DNA from: Chiridota heheva
Taxonomy: Eukaryota > Echinodermata > Holothuroidea > Apodida > Chiridotidae
DNA: 64,000 nucleotides
Assembly: GCA_020152595.1 (NCBI GenBank)
Contig: JAIGNY010000895.1
Coordinates: forward strand, 687,001 to 751,000
Direction of reading: 5' to 3'
In this document: positions 1-11,330 of the stretch, piece by piece
Position numbering within the stretch: the stretch's first letter is position 1
How the letters are laid out: each line of letters opens with the position of its first letter
Notes under the pieces: generated by a model
The model's input: only the letters and a program-made list of their open reading frames with translations
Databases searched by the model: none
Told to the model about the DNA's origin: nothing
Translations under genes and position numbers: made by a program

Positions 1-75
1 TCATGAGCATGTGAATAGCATAGCATAGCAAGGTTTAAAATCCCGAAAACATCCAGTGCTGGACATTATATCAAG

Positions 76-184
76 ACGACCAGGGCCTTTGATAACCAGT
101 TGTGAACTCACTGGTTGCAGACCCACCGGGATACGAACTCAGGACGTGCGTGTGAGAGGACAAAGCACTAACCACTACACATGG
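76..184 (-). repeat. tRNA-derived SINE head, antisense
   Basis: On the minus strand an A-box-like TGTAGTGGTTAGTGC (165-179) is followed by a B-box-like GAGTTCGTATCCC (128-140), spaced as in a tRNA. The adjoining GGCCTTTGATAACCAG (87-102) recurs at 27143-27158 and, diverged, near 54288, which points to a dispersed SINE rather than a working tRNA gene. The element ends where the 21-bp array begins. Confidence 0.55.
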
Positions 185-771
185 CCATAAGTACATGGCC
201 ATAAGTACGAGTACAAGTCCCAGAGCCATGAGTTCAAGTCTCGACAGAGCCATGAGTACAAGTCTCAGAGCCATTAGTACAAATCTCAGAGCCATGAGTA
301 CAAGTCCCAGAGCTATGAGTACAAGTCTCCGAGCCATGAGTACAAGTTCCAGAGCCATGAGTTTAAGTCCCAGAGCCATGAGTACAAGTCCCATAGCCAT
401 GAGTACAAGTCCCAGAGCCATGAGTACAAGTTCCAGAGCCATGAGTACAAGTCCCATAGCCATGAGTACAAGTCCCAGAGCCATGAGTACAAGTCCCAGA
501 GCCATGAGTACAAGTCCCATAGCCTTGAGTACAAGTCCCAGAGCCATGAGTACAAGTCCCAGAGCCATGAGTACAAGTCCCAGAGCCATGAGTACAAGTT
601 CCAGAGCCATGAGTACAAGTCCCAGAGCCATGAGTACAAGTCCCAGAGCCATGAGTACAGGTCCCAGAGCCACGAGTACAAATCCCAGAGCCATGAGTAC
701 AAGTTCTAGAGCCATGGGTACAAGTCCCAGAGCCATGAGTACAAGTCCCAGAGCCATGAGTACGAGGTTGG
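181..771. repeat. 21-bp minisatellite, about 28 copies
   Basis: The consensus is GAGTACAAGTCCCAGAGCCAT with scattered single-base changes. The unit is a multiple of three and lacks stops in several frames, so both strands carry long spurious ORFs made of 7-residue repeats. It lies upstream of the first visible exon, in an intron or 5' flank of the phosphatase gene. Confidence 0.95.
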
Positions 772-1866
772 GTAAATGAAAAGAATCCTTCCATTCCTAA
801 ATATCTGTGGATGTGTCATAATTTGATTTGAAAGAGCTAGAATTTGGATTTTTCTCTAGAGTGCCAATTGATGGCAAAAACAGCATCAGTAGATACTGTA
901 GAATCTATACCTACATCTATACCTAGAATACCTAATCTATACCTAGAATACCTACAGCAGAAGTAGAGCCGCCAGGTTGGGGAGAGACACATTCTTCCCA
1001 TTTTAGCAGATTATAATGACAAAAGTCAGATAAAAGCACCCCTTAAAAGTAAAGTTTCCCCTTGAAATCATATGAAAATTGCTACTGAACCTTAATTACT
1101 TAATTACTCGTCAGGTCCTCATATGAAATATGCAGGTTGGCCCACGTACTAATACCACAATATTTAAAAAGACGTAAACTCACAACTAATTAAAAGATAA
1201 TGAATTTTGAGCTAGTCATACCTTTAATATTGAAATTGAATTTGATACAACACAATGTAAAATCGTGCACTTAATGAAAAGCAATTATATGTTACAAATT
1301 TGTAGGGCACTTCATTGTGCGCCAAACTTTACAGTACAATGAAAGCAGAATGGAAACTTCTTGAGCATTATCCACATTCACTGCGCCACGTTCTTATTTT
1401 TCCCTAAAGGTCAACATACGATGATGGCATATATTTTACTATACTTTTCATGCTTTAATGACTTCACTTCAGTTGTATATTCCAGGTACTTGATATTCTT
1501 TAAATATCTGAGACTGTTTTCTATTGTACATTTATCTCCGTATGAAAGTGATAGAAAAATGGCCTATGATTTCATGGTTCTTTGAACACTGTTGTGTAGT
1601 GAGGTAGAATTCTCTGAATTTTGTAGGACGTACGCTACTGTTAGTATACTTGAATGGATATTGTATTATTTCTCAATGGTTAATGCATAGAAGCAATTAA
1701 GATTAATTGTTTGTAATAATTAAAGAAACATAAATTTTACCCGAAAATTGTTACTGACTCACAGCTTTTTTGCATTTTCAGGCTGTGATATGCACATTTG
1801 TATGCTAGAACCTTCAGTTTCCATAAGTATATCCACTTCTTCATACAGGTGTGGTCACCTGTACTG
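772..1866. other. AT-rich non-coding stretch, no gene seen
   Basis: Only a short duplicated motif (TACCTAGAATACCT near 920-950) stands out. No exon with usable splice sites and SH2-like coding was found, so the earlier SH2 exons must lie before the window. The 74-residue ORFs at 1361 and 1748 have no recognisable features. Confidence 0.5.
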
Positions 1867-2447
1867 GAGTCAGTTAACTACTTTCAGAGTTGATTACTTA
1901 TTCCACGAGTTGATTAACTGGCCCCGAGTCAATCAGCTGGGCCTAGAATTGAGTAATTATGCCCTGAGTTGATTAATTATGCCACGAGTCAATTAACTAT
2001 GCCCTGAGTTGATTAATTATGCCCAAATTTGATTAACTATGTCCGTGTTGATAAACTATGCCCGAGTTGATTAACTATGCCGTGAGTCGATTAATGATGC
2101 CTTGAGTCATTCAACTATGCCTGAGACAAATAACTATGCCCTAAGTCGATTAAGTATGCCCAGAGTTGATCAGCTCATAATGCCTTGAGTTGGAGAGATA
2201 TGCCTTAAGTCCATTAACTATGCCTGAAGTCAATCAATTATGCCCCAAGTTTGATTATGCCCCAAATTGATTAACTATGCACAGTCGAGTAACTATCCCT
2301 TAAGTCAATCAACTTTTCCCAAGTTGATTAACTATGCCCAGAGTTTATTGACTATGCCCAGAGTTGATTGACTATGCCTAGAGATAATTGAATATGCCTA
2401 GAGTTGATTGACTATGCCCAGAGTTGATTGACTATGCCCAGATTCCC
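1867..2447. repeat. 20-bp degenerate minisatellite next to exon 1
   Basis: Units resemble GAGTTGATTAACTATGCCCA with many substitutions and small indels, about 28 copies. The array stops about 40 bp before the exon 1 acceptor, so it occupies the usual branch-point neighbourhood of that intron. The degeneracy suggests an old array. Confidence 0.9.
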
Positions 2448-2489
2448 ATTGCATAATGCATATCTAATTTCTTTTCTTTCTTTTGACAG

Positions 2490-2625
2490 TATTCCAACAA
2501 TGTAAAAGGTGATGCCTATAGTAATCTAGCTGAGCTCATCACAAGTGTACAGGATCAAGGTTTGTGCTGCCCTCTACGCCATCCGATCCCTGTTGCAAAG
2601 GAGGAAGAAGGACAAATAGAATCAG
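2490..2625 (+). CDS. INPPL1: Exon 1 visible: C-terminal part of the SH2 domain
   Basis: The acceptor is TTTTGACAG|T and the donor is TCAG|GTGATT. Read in phase 0 it encodes 45 residues including LAELITSVQ and GLCCPLRHPIP. These match the last helix and closing strand of an SH2 domain, where helix B is followed by a G-L-hydrophobic-x-P-L stretch. SH2 binds phosphotyrosine motifs on receptors and adaptors and brings SHIP to the membrane. The FLVR pocket is not in the window. It ends in phase 1, giving GAT across the junction with exon 2. Confidence 0.88.
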
Positions 2626-3250
2626 GTGATTACTTTTGTGAAACATAACAATGTGATAAGGGAATAAGGGTTAGTGCCTCCAGAAAAAGAAAAACCGAAA
2701 CAAATGAGACCACAATCACAAACAGAACAGAATGTATTAAAGGGCTATGGACATCTTAGAGGCAACATTGGTTTAACTGGTTAAAATATTCTATTAAAAT
2801 TGGTCAAAAATTGACCAATTTACACTGAGCATTTTCAATTTCTAGCTGTTATTGCACAATAATGCATGACATTAATGGGGGAAGGATCCTTCATTACCTT
2901 TTGTAAAACCTTTGTTTTATGTTCCTCTGTCAATGTTGTCTGAAATATAGAATTGGACTTTGGGCAAAATTTGATGGAACTTTGTCACACCTGGAATCAT
3001 CATGTATCTAGAAAAGACATTCTGAAATTTAGTAGCTAAATTTGAAGAACAGAATTTAAAGAATTATATAAAGATTTTAAGATGTGTTCCTCTTAGTATA
3101 TCACAGAGTCAGGAGAAATTAACAAATCATGAAAATTTGTTTAGTTATAACTTGAAAACTAAATAAGCTTTTTACAAATTTTTAAAAACTATTCTACTTA
3201 GAATTCTATGCTCTTACACATATCGAAAGTGCAAGATGTTCATAATTCTG

Positions 3251-3990
3251 TAAAGAATCAAGGGTTAAGCAAATCTATCTTATATTAAAGAGGATTCAAT
3301 ACAAACAAAATAGTAAAGAAAGTGTTTTAAAATCTTAAGGAAATATCTAAGTATAAAGATTGGTATTATTTGTGTAGAAACGACTGAAATCAGACTAGTT
3401 GTGATGTCATCACCTCATATTCCTCAAAGTCTTGATGTATTCTATACATATTTGTCCTTCGATTTTGTGGCTTAAAAACCTTGGGATATGTCAAGAAAGT
3501 AGTAAAACTGAATCCAGGAAGGGTATGTATAATATACCACCTGAAGAAAGTTTAAGGAAAAATAATCTAGTTAGTAAAAAAAAATTAAATTAACTTTCTT
3601 CAAAATACATTAACAATTGTTAAGAATGTGAGGATGAAGATGCCAGCTTTCCATAGTAGACTCACTACACCAGTCATTTCTACACAGATAAGAGAGAGCT
3701 TTAAACTTGAATATATCCTTAACGGAATAAGATTTTTGAATGCTTTCTTCACCATTATGTTTTTTCTGAAGTCATCTATTATATAAGATGGACTTGCTTG
3801 ACCCCTAAACTTATCCTTTAACATCTTATCTGATAGATGGTAAGCGCTCAACAATTGGCCATTTAACCATTAGAGGGGGGAGGTGAAGCACAAGTTCCTA
3901 TGTGCTTGTTGCCATCATACCATTCTGCATATCTGTGGAAAAATCATGGGTTAAATCATTGTTAGCCTCAATCCTTGATCCTGTCAGTCA
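3251..3990 (-). mobile_element. Long-TIR MITE copy A plus conserved 170-bp extension
   Basis: The MITE part (3251-3820) has inverted ends of tens of bases: TAAAGAATCAAGGGTTAAGC on the left, and on the right the complement of TAAAGGATAAGTTTAGGGG. Related copies lie at 6443-7018, 27299-27840, 31143-31711 and 52177-52667. The following 3821-3990 is also shared with the copy at 27.3 kb, so these two copies belong to a longer composite repeat. There is no transposase ORF. The superfamily is not assigned. Confidence 0.75.
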
Positions 3991-3999
3991 TGACCTATT

Positions 4000-5035
4000 G
4001 AACCTCTTGGTTCTGTTGTGATAGTATCAGGAACCTATGCGGTCATGATGGCATATGTATGTGTGTATGCAGTGGCGTAGCTAGCATTAAAAAAGGGAGG
4101 GGTCCTGGAGCCCTCCCATCAAAAAAAAAGTATTAAAATTTAGTAAAAAAATATATAAAAAGCAAAGTTTATCCCAAATTTTTAAAATTTCCTTAAAAAA
4201 AGTGGGTGGATAAAAACGCCACTGTGTATGTATGTATGTGTGTTTGTGAAGGCCAACTCGTAAATGCGATATCTCAAGACCTATACAGTAGATTCATGTC
4301 ATATGTGGTACACAGATTTGTCATGGTCTGTAGATGTGCCCTATTGTTTTTGATGGTAACGTCATATTAATGAGTAGGAAGGGGAGGGGGCCTTAATGTA
4401 AAAATCTTGAAATGTTTATATTTTAACAACCACGTGTCTGTTGTGTATCATATTTGGTCTAATTGTGATGTTAGCTGGTGTGTACATGTTCATGACGTAA
4501 AAATGTTTTAATGAATTAATATGCAAAGTGGACTGCTGGGCTTAATATGATTTTGCTGAAAAGGGCTTGTAAACAAGGTATCCCAAGAATGGTAAACTGG
4601 ATTCATGTCATTTTTGGTAGACAGATAGGCCATGGTCTGTAGATGTGCCCTATTGTTTTTGATGAAGATGTCATGCATGTTAATAAGTAGGCAGGGCTTA
4701 AAGTGAAAATCTTGATATGTTTATTTTTTAGCAACCACATGTCTTATGATTATGATGTTAGCTGTTATGTTATATGTTCATGATGTAAAAATATTGAATT
4801 TCATTATTATGCATAGTGGGCGGTGCTTAATATGATTTTGTAAACAAAAAGCACAAGTAAACACGATATCTCAAAAACTTGTAAACTGGATTCACATCAT
4901 GTGTGTTACACAGATAGGTCATGGTCTGCAGATGTGACCTAATGTCTGTGGTGTTGATATCATGCATATTCATGAGTGGGCAGGGCTTAAAGTGAAAAGT
5001 TTGAAAAAGTGATAAATATGCAATAAAATTTGGTA
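4000..5035 (+). repeat. Hairpin-headed repeat with three ~300-bp internal modules
   Basis: It opens with GGTTC (4009-4013) that can pair with GAACC (4031-4035), followed by TATGCGGTCATG. The same head occurs at 57199 and 63468. Modules starting near 4258, 4569 and 4856 share GATATCTCAA-like starts, GGTCATGGTCTGTAGATGTG-like middles and AGGCAGGGCTTAAAGTGAAA-like ends. A hAT MITE has inserted at 4070. No coding potential was seen. Confidence 0.6.
4070..4224. mobile_element. hAT-type MITE (CAGTGGCGTA family), 155 bp
   Basis: The ends are CAGTGGCGTAGCTA and its partner AACGCCACTG. The interior resembles the better preserved copies at 26150 and 28671. It sits in a (TGTA)n-rich stretch, so the flanks (tgtgtatg / tgtatgta) are compatible with an 8-bp duplication but do not prove one. 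Confidence 0.75.
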
Positions 5036-5039
5036 GTGG

Positions 5040-5802
5040 ATGGGTACAAATAAATAATTATGATTAATTTGAACTTTCGTATCATTCATTTTCAGTACCA
5101 TCGTGGGTACAAATGAATAATTATTATTAATTTAAACATTTGTATTAATCGTTTTTAGTACCATTGTGGGTGGGTACAAATGAATAATTATGATTAATTT
5201 GAACATTTGTATCATTCCTTTTCAGTACCGTCGTGGGTACAAAAGAATAATTATGATTAATTGGAACATTTGTATCATTCGTTTTCAGTACCGTCGTGGG
5301 TACAAAAGAATAATTATGATTAATTTGAACATTTGTATCATTCCTTTTCAGTTTACAAATGAATGATTATGATTAATTTGAGCATTTGTATCGTTCCTTT
5401 TCAGTACCGTCAGTGGGTACAAAAGAATAATTATGATTAATTTGAACATTTGTATCATTCGTTTTCAGTACCGTCGTGGGTACAAAAGAATAATTATGAT
5501 TAATTTGAACATTTGTATCATTCCTTTTCAGTATCGTCGTGGGTACAAATGAATGATTATGATTAATTTGAGCATTTGTATCGTTCCTTTTCAGTACCGT
5601 CGTGGGTACAAAAGAATAATTATGATTAATTTGAACATTCGTATCATTCATTTTCAGTATCGTCATGGGTACAAATGAATAATTATGATTAATTTGAGCA
5701 TTTGTATCGTTCCTTTTCAGTACCGTCGTGGGTACAAAAGAATAATTATGATTAATTTGAACATTCGTATTATTGGTTTTCAGTACCATAGTGGGTACAA
5801 AT
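5040..5802. repeat. 63-bp minisatellite, about 12 copies, with acceptor-like motifs
   Basis: Each unit carries GGGTACAAA, AATAATTATGATTAATTTG, a CATTTGTATCATTC core and a closing CCTTTTCAGTACCGTCG. The unit is 63 bp and stop-free on the minus strand, which explains the 138-residue spurious ORF there. A pyrimidine run followed by CAG recurs in nearly every unit, so the array looks like a row of 3' splice sites inside the intron before exon 2. Confidence 0.93.
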
Positions 5803-6281
5803 TTCCTTCAGATTTAAGAAAAATTCGCCCTCACTTACACCAGCTTCTTTGGTATAGGCTAATTATAAAAATGCCCAATAAGGCAAATAAGGTTTTTTCT
5901 TCTTCTATTTTCTCCAAAATATTCCAAATGGTCCCTGATTATTTCTTGATAAGTAGGGACCTTGCCACCTGATGCACCCCTGGAGCCTGATGCACCCCTG
6001 GATCTGCTCTGGGCACACCACACTCTCCTGTTTGCTGCATGACCTTTATCATATCCCATGCATATTGTTGTATATAATATTAGGTGAATAGTATGTGACT
6101 GTCTGACTCTATTATCACAGAAACTACCTGGATTTACAGTGAACTTTCTGTTTTCAGTTATAGCTGTTTCTGTTTCTTAGAAAAAAATAATTGATTAAAA
6201 ATTAATTGGTTTTATATACAGCTCATACAATCCTCTTTGTGGATGATTTTTTTTATTGTAATCAAATGAATGGAGCAATGG

Positions 6282-6404
6282 CAGTGGCGTAGCTATGGGT
6301 TAGGAAGTGATAGGAGCCAATGGTATAAATGTATTTTTACAGGGCCCCTTATAGGGCTTGGCCCAGGGGCAGTTGCCCTCTCTGCCCCCTTAGGTATGCC
6401 ACTG
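6282..6404. mobile_element. hAT-type MITE, 123 bp
   Basis: The 5' end is CAGTGGCGTAGCTATGGG and the 3' end is TATGCCACTG. The flanking 8-mers are agcaatgg (6274-6281) and acaaatgg (6405-6412), six of eight identical, as for an aged hAT target duplication. Confidence 0.75.
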
Positions 6405-6442
6405 ACAAATGGTGCATAGTGTTTTCAAAATATTATTCCATT

Positions 6443-7018
6443 TAAAGAATTAGATCAGTGGTCAAGCAAGTTAATCTTATTTCAAAGAGGAATTTTAAAA
6501 GAACAAAATGGTAAAATAAAAAGTATTCAAAAATCTTATTTTATTAAGGATTTATTCAAGTTTATAGCTCTGGCTTATCTGTGTAGGAATGATTGGTGTA
6601 CTAAGTCGGCTATAGAAGATTGATGCCTTCATCCTCACATTCTTAACAATTAATGTAATTTTAAAGAAAATTAATTTTACTTTTTCACTATTTCAATTAT
6701 TTTTGCTCAAACTTTCTTCAGGTGGTAAATTATAATTAACCTTACTTGTTTCTACTGTAGGAAAGACTTACAATTCCAACTGCCCAGACATGGCCAGTGA
6801 TGTCATGCTTCTATGCATATATATATAAAAGTGCATAGTATATATGCACTGAAACATGACATCACTGGCCATGTCTGGGCAGTTGGAATTGTGAGCTTTC
6901 CCATAAATAACCCTTTTAACGAAATGAGATTTTTGAATGCTTTCTGCATTATTTTGTTTCCTTTTGAAGTCTTTTTCATATAAGATAGACGTGCTTGTCC
7001 TCTGAACTATTCCTTTAA
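6443..7018. mobile_element. Long-TIR MITE copy B, interrupted by a palindrome
   Basis: The left end (TTAAAGAATTAGATCAGTGG) and right end (complement of TTAAAGGAATAGTTCAGAGG) are the family's inverted termini. The interior follows the same order as copies C and D except that part of the middle is replaced by a foldback sequence at 6761-6900. Confidence 0.75.
6761..6900. repeat. 140-bp near-perfect palindrome (foldback element)
   Basis: The left arm, from GAAAGACTTACAATTCC, and the right arm, ending GGAATTGTGAGCTTTC, are inverted copies over more than 40 bp with very few mismatches. They surround an AT-rich centre containing TATGCATATATATATA. The arms are much less diverged than the MITE that hosts them, which suggests a younger insertion or continuing arm correction. 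Confidence 0.9.
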
Positions 7019-7404
7019 GAGAAATTTAAGTTAAAAGTTCTATCAGATTTTTGTAATTACGACTGATATCAGACTACTAATGACATCATTTAGAGTTATT
7101 ACATTTCATAGATTTGATCTGTGTTTTGAAAAGTGACCTATGCAATATATGGTGTGATATCATGCAGTTACAGATGCATGGCAATTTGTTATGTATTTCT
7201 ATAAACAAATATTATTACTATATTTAGAGTGTAATGGAAGGGGAGCAGATAGACAAAGCATGTTCTGTAAAGTACATGTTGCATCCTCATGTCAATGATT
7301 AAGCACACATTGTTTCCAATAAATTTAAAATGTCAATTAAGTTTCAAAGAAATACATTCAAATTGTCTTGAATCTGCGGTGATATTTTTGAAGTTCTATA
7401 ACTC

Positions 7405-7965
7405 CTAAATGGAATCAAACCCAAAGCCGGGACCAATGTCCTCCTGCACAGTCACAACCACAGAGAGGACATTGTTATCACCCGCATCCGCCTCGGCCAC
7501 ACCGCTCTCAACCACTCTCACCTACTTTCCGGCTTCCCTGCTCTTCTCTGCCCTAACACTGATCTCTCGATCAAGCATATCCTCTTAACCTGTCCCATAT
7601 ACCTGAACACCAGATCACACCTCTCCCCCTCCATCTCAATTTCCGATCTTTTCAAGAACAATCCTACCTGCAACTTCTTCACCTTTCTCCGCAACAGCAA
7701 TCTATTCCACCTAATCTAAACCTCCCTTTCCTTCCCTTCTTTGCCATACCTTCCTCATTTTCCTTTTATTACCTTTACTTAATTCTTTCCCTTATTCACC
7801 ATCTCTCCCTCCTTCCCTCTATCCCTCCTCTCTTTCCTCTGTGTCCTAACTTAAGCACCTTAGTTTTTAATACCTTCTTGGCACAATTGACTCTGACTGT
7901 TGCAGTGCCGTGTAACATCAACAAACCGAACCGAACCGAACCGAACCGAACCGAACCAACGAACC
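7405..7965 (+). pseudogene. LINE ORF2 C-terminal fragment with 3' UTR and (CCGAA)n tail
   Basis: An open frame ending at a TAA near 7720 reads DIVITRIRLGHTALNHSHLL, then HILLTCPIY. This is the C-terminal R-x-R-x-G-H-T...H-L-L...H-x-L-x-x-C-P block of RNase-H-bearing non-LTR retrotransposons. It runs into a pyrimidine-rich 3' UTR with the family tail (GACTCTGACTGTTGCAGTGC, then GTAACATCAAC) and finishes in CCGAA repeats (about 7925-7960). It is 5' truncated and dead. Confidence 0.8.
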
Positions 7966-8144
7966 AAAAACCAAACCAAACCAAGAACCAAACCAAACCA
8001 AAATGGAATAAGATATCAATTTGGATTTTCACAGAATTGTTTTTGTGGATAGTTGTTTACTATATAAATGAAAATGTGTGGGAATTTAATATGTACCCTT
8101 TAAATGTTAATATGATAGAATAATAATTTCTTTTAAAACTTCAG

Positions 8145-8388
8145 ATGACGAAGATGACGATGACCGTCTCTCATCCATGGAGAGCAGTGCCTCCCAAGAG
8201 GACCCTGCCTCCATCTTGACCACCCGTTTGACCCGGATGGGCATTCATCAGGTGGACAGACCATTTGCTGAGCTTCTGGCACAGTATGTGTCATCGGGAA
8301 TTCATCAGGATATGACGCACATGAAAATCAGTACTGAAATGAAGGAGCTTAGAAGTTTAATTCAATTGTCAGCTGTTCCTCTGAAAAG
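8145..8388 (+). CDS. INPPL1: Exon 2: acidic and helical linker after SH2
   Basis: The acceptor is AACTTCAG|ATGACG and the donor is AAAAG|GTAAGA. Joined in phase 1 to exon 1, it starts with an acidic run (DDEDDDD), then a Ser/Glu stretch (RLSSMESSASQEDPAS), then amphipathic sequence such as MGIHQVDRPFAELLAQYVSS and KELRSLIQLSAVPL. This matches the variable region between SH2 and the PH-related domain in SHIP proteins. The acidic tract probably follows directly on the SH2 fold. It ends in phase 2. Confidence 0.88.
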
Positions 8389-9659
8389 GTAAGAAGAACA
8401 TTTTGGAAAATCATTTCATACTTTAATTGTGGCCCCATGGTGCAACTAGAGTTCTGGCGCTCCGGCCCTATAACAAATTTTGGTCAGGCCAATGGGTTTT
8501 ACATAAGGAAATGACCATCTTTAGGAGGATCGGTCCATCAATCATTCATGGATTTTGCAAAAAGTCCTCCTAAGGATATAATGTATATTTATATTTAGGC
8601 TCAGCCAAGGACTAATCTGATTTGCTTCACTGAACAGCAGTTATGTGGCTTGAGCCCCAAATGAATGACCTATTGTGTACAGTGTTAACAGTAGCTGGTT
8701 GCTGACAAGTGAACTGTGAATAGACTATGAAGATGCTGTCAGTTAAGAAGGTATAGATTGTCATCTGTGTAATGTATGGTGTAACAATATCTGGTTCCTA
8801 GTCAATGAATTATGAAGAGTCTCTCGGGTTGAATGGTGTGAATTACCCCTGATTTTGAGAAACTTGTGGGTGTTGGGTTGGAGGGGTCTAAGGGCCAAAA
8901 ATTCTTAATGAACCACCCTTCCCACCGTATTGTTGTGACACTGCGCTTCACCCCATCCCACCATTTTGGTAGGCAATTTCTGCTCATTGCTGTAGTCCAG
9001 TGATAACAGAAAAAACACCGTAGGCACATATCTATAGGTGATGTTTTCACCTATTTCCATGTTCTTGATCCCCCAATGATAATCTTGTTCGATGATTGTA
9101 GGAAAAACAATTTATGTGTACTCAGTATTATCAGGCTTCCTCCACTTACATTTATGTGGACAATTTTTTCTAAATGTATATACTGTATAATTTAATGAAG
9201 AAAGTTGAAAGATAAAGAAACAAGCAAACTTGAGTGGGTTTTTGCGATCAGACCCACTGCAAGGGATCTGATTGCGGACATAAGTGAACCTGGGTCAAAA
9301 TGTGGGCCCTTGAAAAATCCGTGGAATGAAAAAGAGAAATAATTGTTCGTGCAAAAACAACAAGTTATAATAGGATATTGTGTACCTAATGTGATCGCTG
9401 GATTTATTTGCTTTTACACACGTCTGACAATTTCATCAATGGATCTGATCGTTTGCTCCGGATCATGATCCTATCCTTGACTAGGATCAAAATCAAGTGA
9501 CTGCGATCAGATCCGGTGAGCGTTCTCATGGTAAAAAAATATTGGTTTTGATCGCGAACTTGTATTCAAGTGAGAATGCAGTCATTGTCAACTGTAAATG
9601 AAATACAAAATATTAGCAGATTCAGTGACTAATTTACGATGCCCTTACCAAAGAAGTTG
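8389..9659. other. Intron, no confident feature; GATC-rich stretch 9243-9570
   Basis: No exon was found. Between 9243 and 9570 there are repeated TGCGATCAGA/GGATCTGATC motifs, a small hairpin (AGTGGGT...ACCCACT near 9235-9260) and a GTTCTCAT/GTGAGAAT pair near 9512 and 9570. This could be a decayed terminal-inverted-repeat element, but no ends could be fixed. Confidence 0.3.
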
Positions 9660-10010
9660 AGGAAGATGACATGATAGCTTGTGGGACAGGGTATGATGGT
9701 ATGTGGGACAGGGTTGGAGAGCATGTGGTATAGGGTTGGATGGTATATGGGACAGGTTGGGATGGCATGTGGGAAATGTAGAGGGATGTCATCTGTATTT
9801 CAGTTGTGATTGCAAGTAGTATAGAGTGGAATCGTATGTGGCACAGAGGGTGGAATAGAGGGTGGGATGGCATGCAGGACATGTGGAATGATGGCATCTG
9901 GATATCAGGTGTGATTGCATGTAGTATAGATCTAGGGTGGGATGGCATGTGGGACAGAGGGGGGGTCATGAGGGACAGCAGGTGGGATGGCATGTAGGAC
10001 AAAGGGTAGA
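9660..10010. repeat. Degenerate ~22-bp minisatellite (GGGATGGCATGTGGGACAG)
   Basis: Units resemble GGTGGGATGGCATGTGGGACAG with many changes. The same motif family makes up the far larger array at 57.7-59.0 kb, so the two arrays, 48 kb apart, appear related. ORFs rich in MPSH/MSHMPS here are repeat artefacts. Confidence 0.85.
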
Positions 10011-10115
10011 ATGTGTGCTGTCATTTGAAATGTCTATCATTGTTAAAATGTAAAAGAATTGAGAACAGAATTAGTCTTAAAGTAACAAGGTTTGTTTTTA
10101 TTCTTTTCTTTCCAG

Positions 10116-10206
10116 AGAATCTGATATATTACACTGGAAATTAAAAGTACTACAGGGGCTGTTTGACCTGAGAAAACAACCCACAGACAGGTACCCAAAA
10201 CCAAGG
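10116..10206 (+). CDS. INPPL1: Exon 3: linker helix
   Basis: The acceptor is TCTTTCCAG|AGAATC and the donor is CAAGG|GTAAGT. It completes an Arg codon from exon 2 and encodes ESDILHWKLKVLQGLFDLRK followed by QPTDRYPKPR. It is amphipathic and probably helical, in the SHIP linker between SH2 and the catalytic half. It ends in phase 0. Confidence 0.85.
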
Positions 10207-10712
10207 GTAAGTGATTGCTGGTGGTAATGTATATCTTGTACTTTGTGTAGAAAAAGTATGGCTCTATGTCCCGCCACTTTGTGAAGGAGAATTACGGCTC
10301 TGTTGTACTGTATTATATTTCTCATTGGTGCATATTTTGTGATGAAATTTAAATTATATATCATAAGGATTATCTTTGCCAACAAAGTTGAATGGAAATT
10401 GTGTATTGAAATTGAAAAATTTGAAGAAAAAAATTACAAAAATGTCGGTAAAATTAACATAAATTTTAGTAAAATTTTGGTCAATTTTGCCACTATTTTT
10501 TAAAAATTAGGAAAAATTTTCCAAAATGGATGAAATAATCCCAAAAGTGAAGAACATTTCCTGATAAATGAAAGAAACTGCCAGATAATAAAGAAAAAAA
10601 AATCTAGAAAATGAAAGACATTTCCTGGAAATTGGAGAACATTTCCAGTAAATGTTTCTTCTTCTTTTATGGTACTGTGATTTGTCATTGATAAGTCTAG
10701 TCTTTTTTTCAG

Positions 10713-10793
10713 GGATCAGATGTTGTGGACCTGAAGAAACTCTTTCAGTCTCTCAAACAGATGGAAACGGATGTTAAAACCTTGGACAAGCAG
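10713..10793 (+). CDS. INPPL1: Exon 4: linker helix
   Basis: The acceptor is TTTTTTTCAG|GGATCA and the donor is AAGCAG|GTAGAA. The 27 residues in phase 0 (SDVVDLKKLFQSLKQMETDV, then KTLDKQ) have a heptad-like hydrophobic pattern suggesting a coiled-coil segment. Assignment rests on phase continuity with exon 3, splice sites and location. Confidence 0.8.
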
Positions 10794-11330
10794 GTAGAAC
10801 ATTCTTTCAATACTGTAATGGCCACCCCCAAAGCAACCCTAGCTTTAAACGCAATGAAGTGTTACAGACTAACAGAACAAACACACTAATATATTGTGAC
10901 CCGTTTCTACTCTCCCTCACACCATATTTTAATTTTGCTTTTCTAACTAAAAGCATTATATTTCATCAACAACCTAGGTGTGATCTGACTTCTGAATGGC
11001 AATCCATTTCTGCAGCTCATAGAAATATTTCTCATCATTTTGCACTTTTTACATTCATATTATCATTAATTAAGTACTGTTATTGTTGAACATTCCTATT
11101 TGTTTATCAGGCAATTACACCAAATTTTCCTCTTGAAATGTTAGGAAAAACTCTTCTCTGCAAACATTTAAATGTTGTTGTAAATCTTACTTCTTAAAAC
11201 TTACTTTGATTGTTCATTTATTGGTATTTCTGCAGCTCATAGAAATATTTCTCATCATTTTGCACTTTATAAATTGATATCAATATTATTAGTTTAATTT
11301 TATCTTTCAACATTCCTGCTGTTTTTGCCA
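10794..11330. other. Intron with two copies of an internal motif and an acceptor-like sequence
   Basis: CTGCAGCTCATAGAAATATT, followed by TCTCATCATTTTGCACTTT, occurs twice (near 11010 and 11232). A stretch near 11080-11115 (GAACATTCCTATTTGTTTAT, then CAGGCAATTAC) resembles the real exon 5 acceptor region at 14150-14186. No coding sequence follows it. Confidence 0.4.

Noticed and set aside
71..794. ORFs of 129-228 residues over the first minisatellite
   Set aside because: A 21-bp unit without stops gives open frames on both strands. The composition is pure 7-residue repetition.
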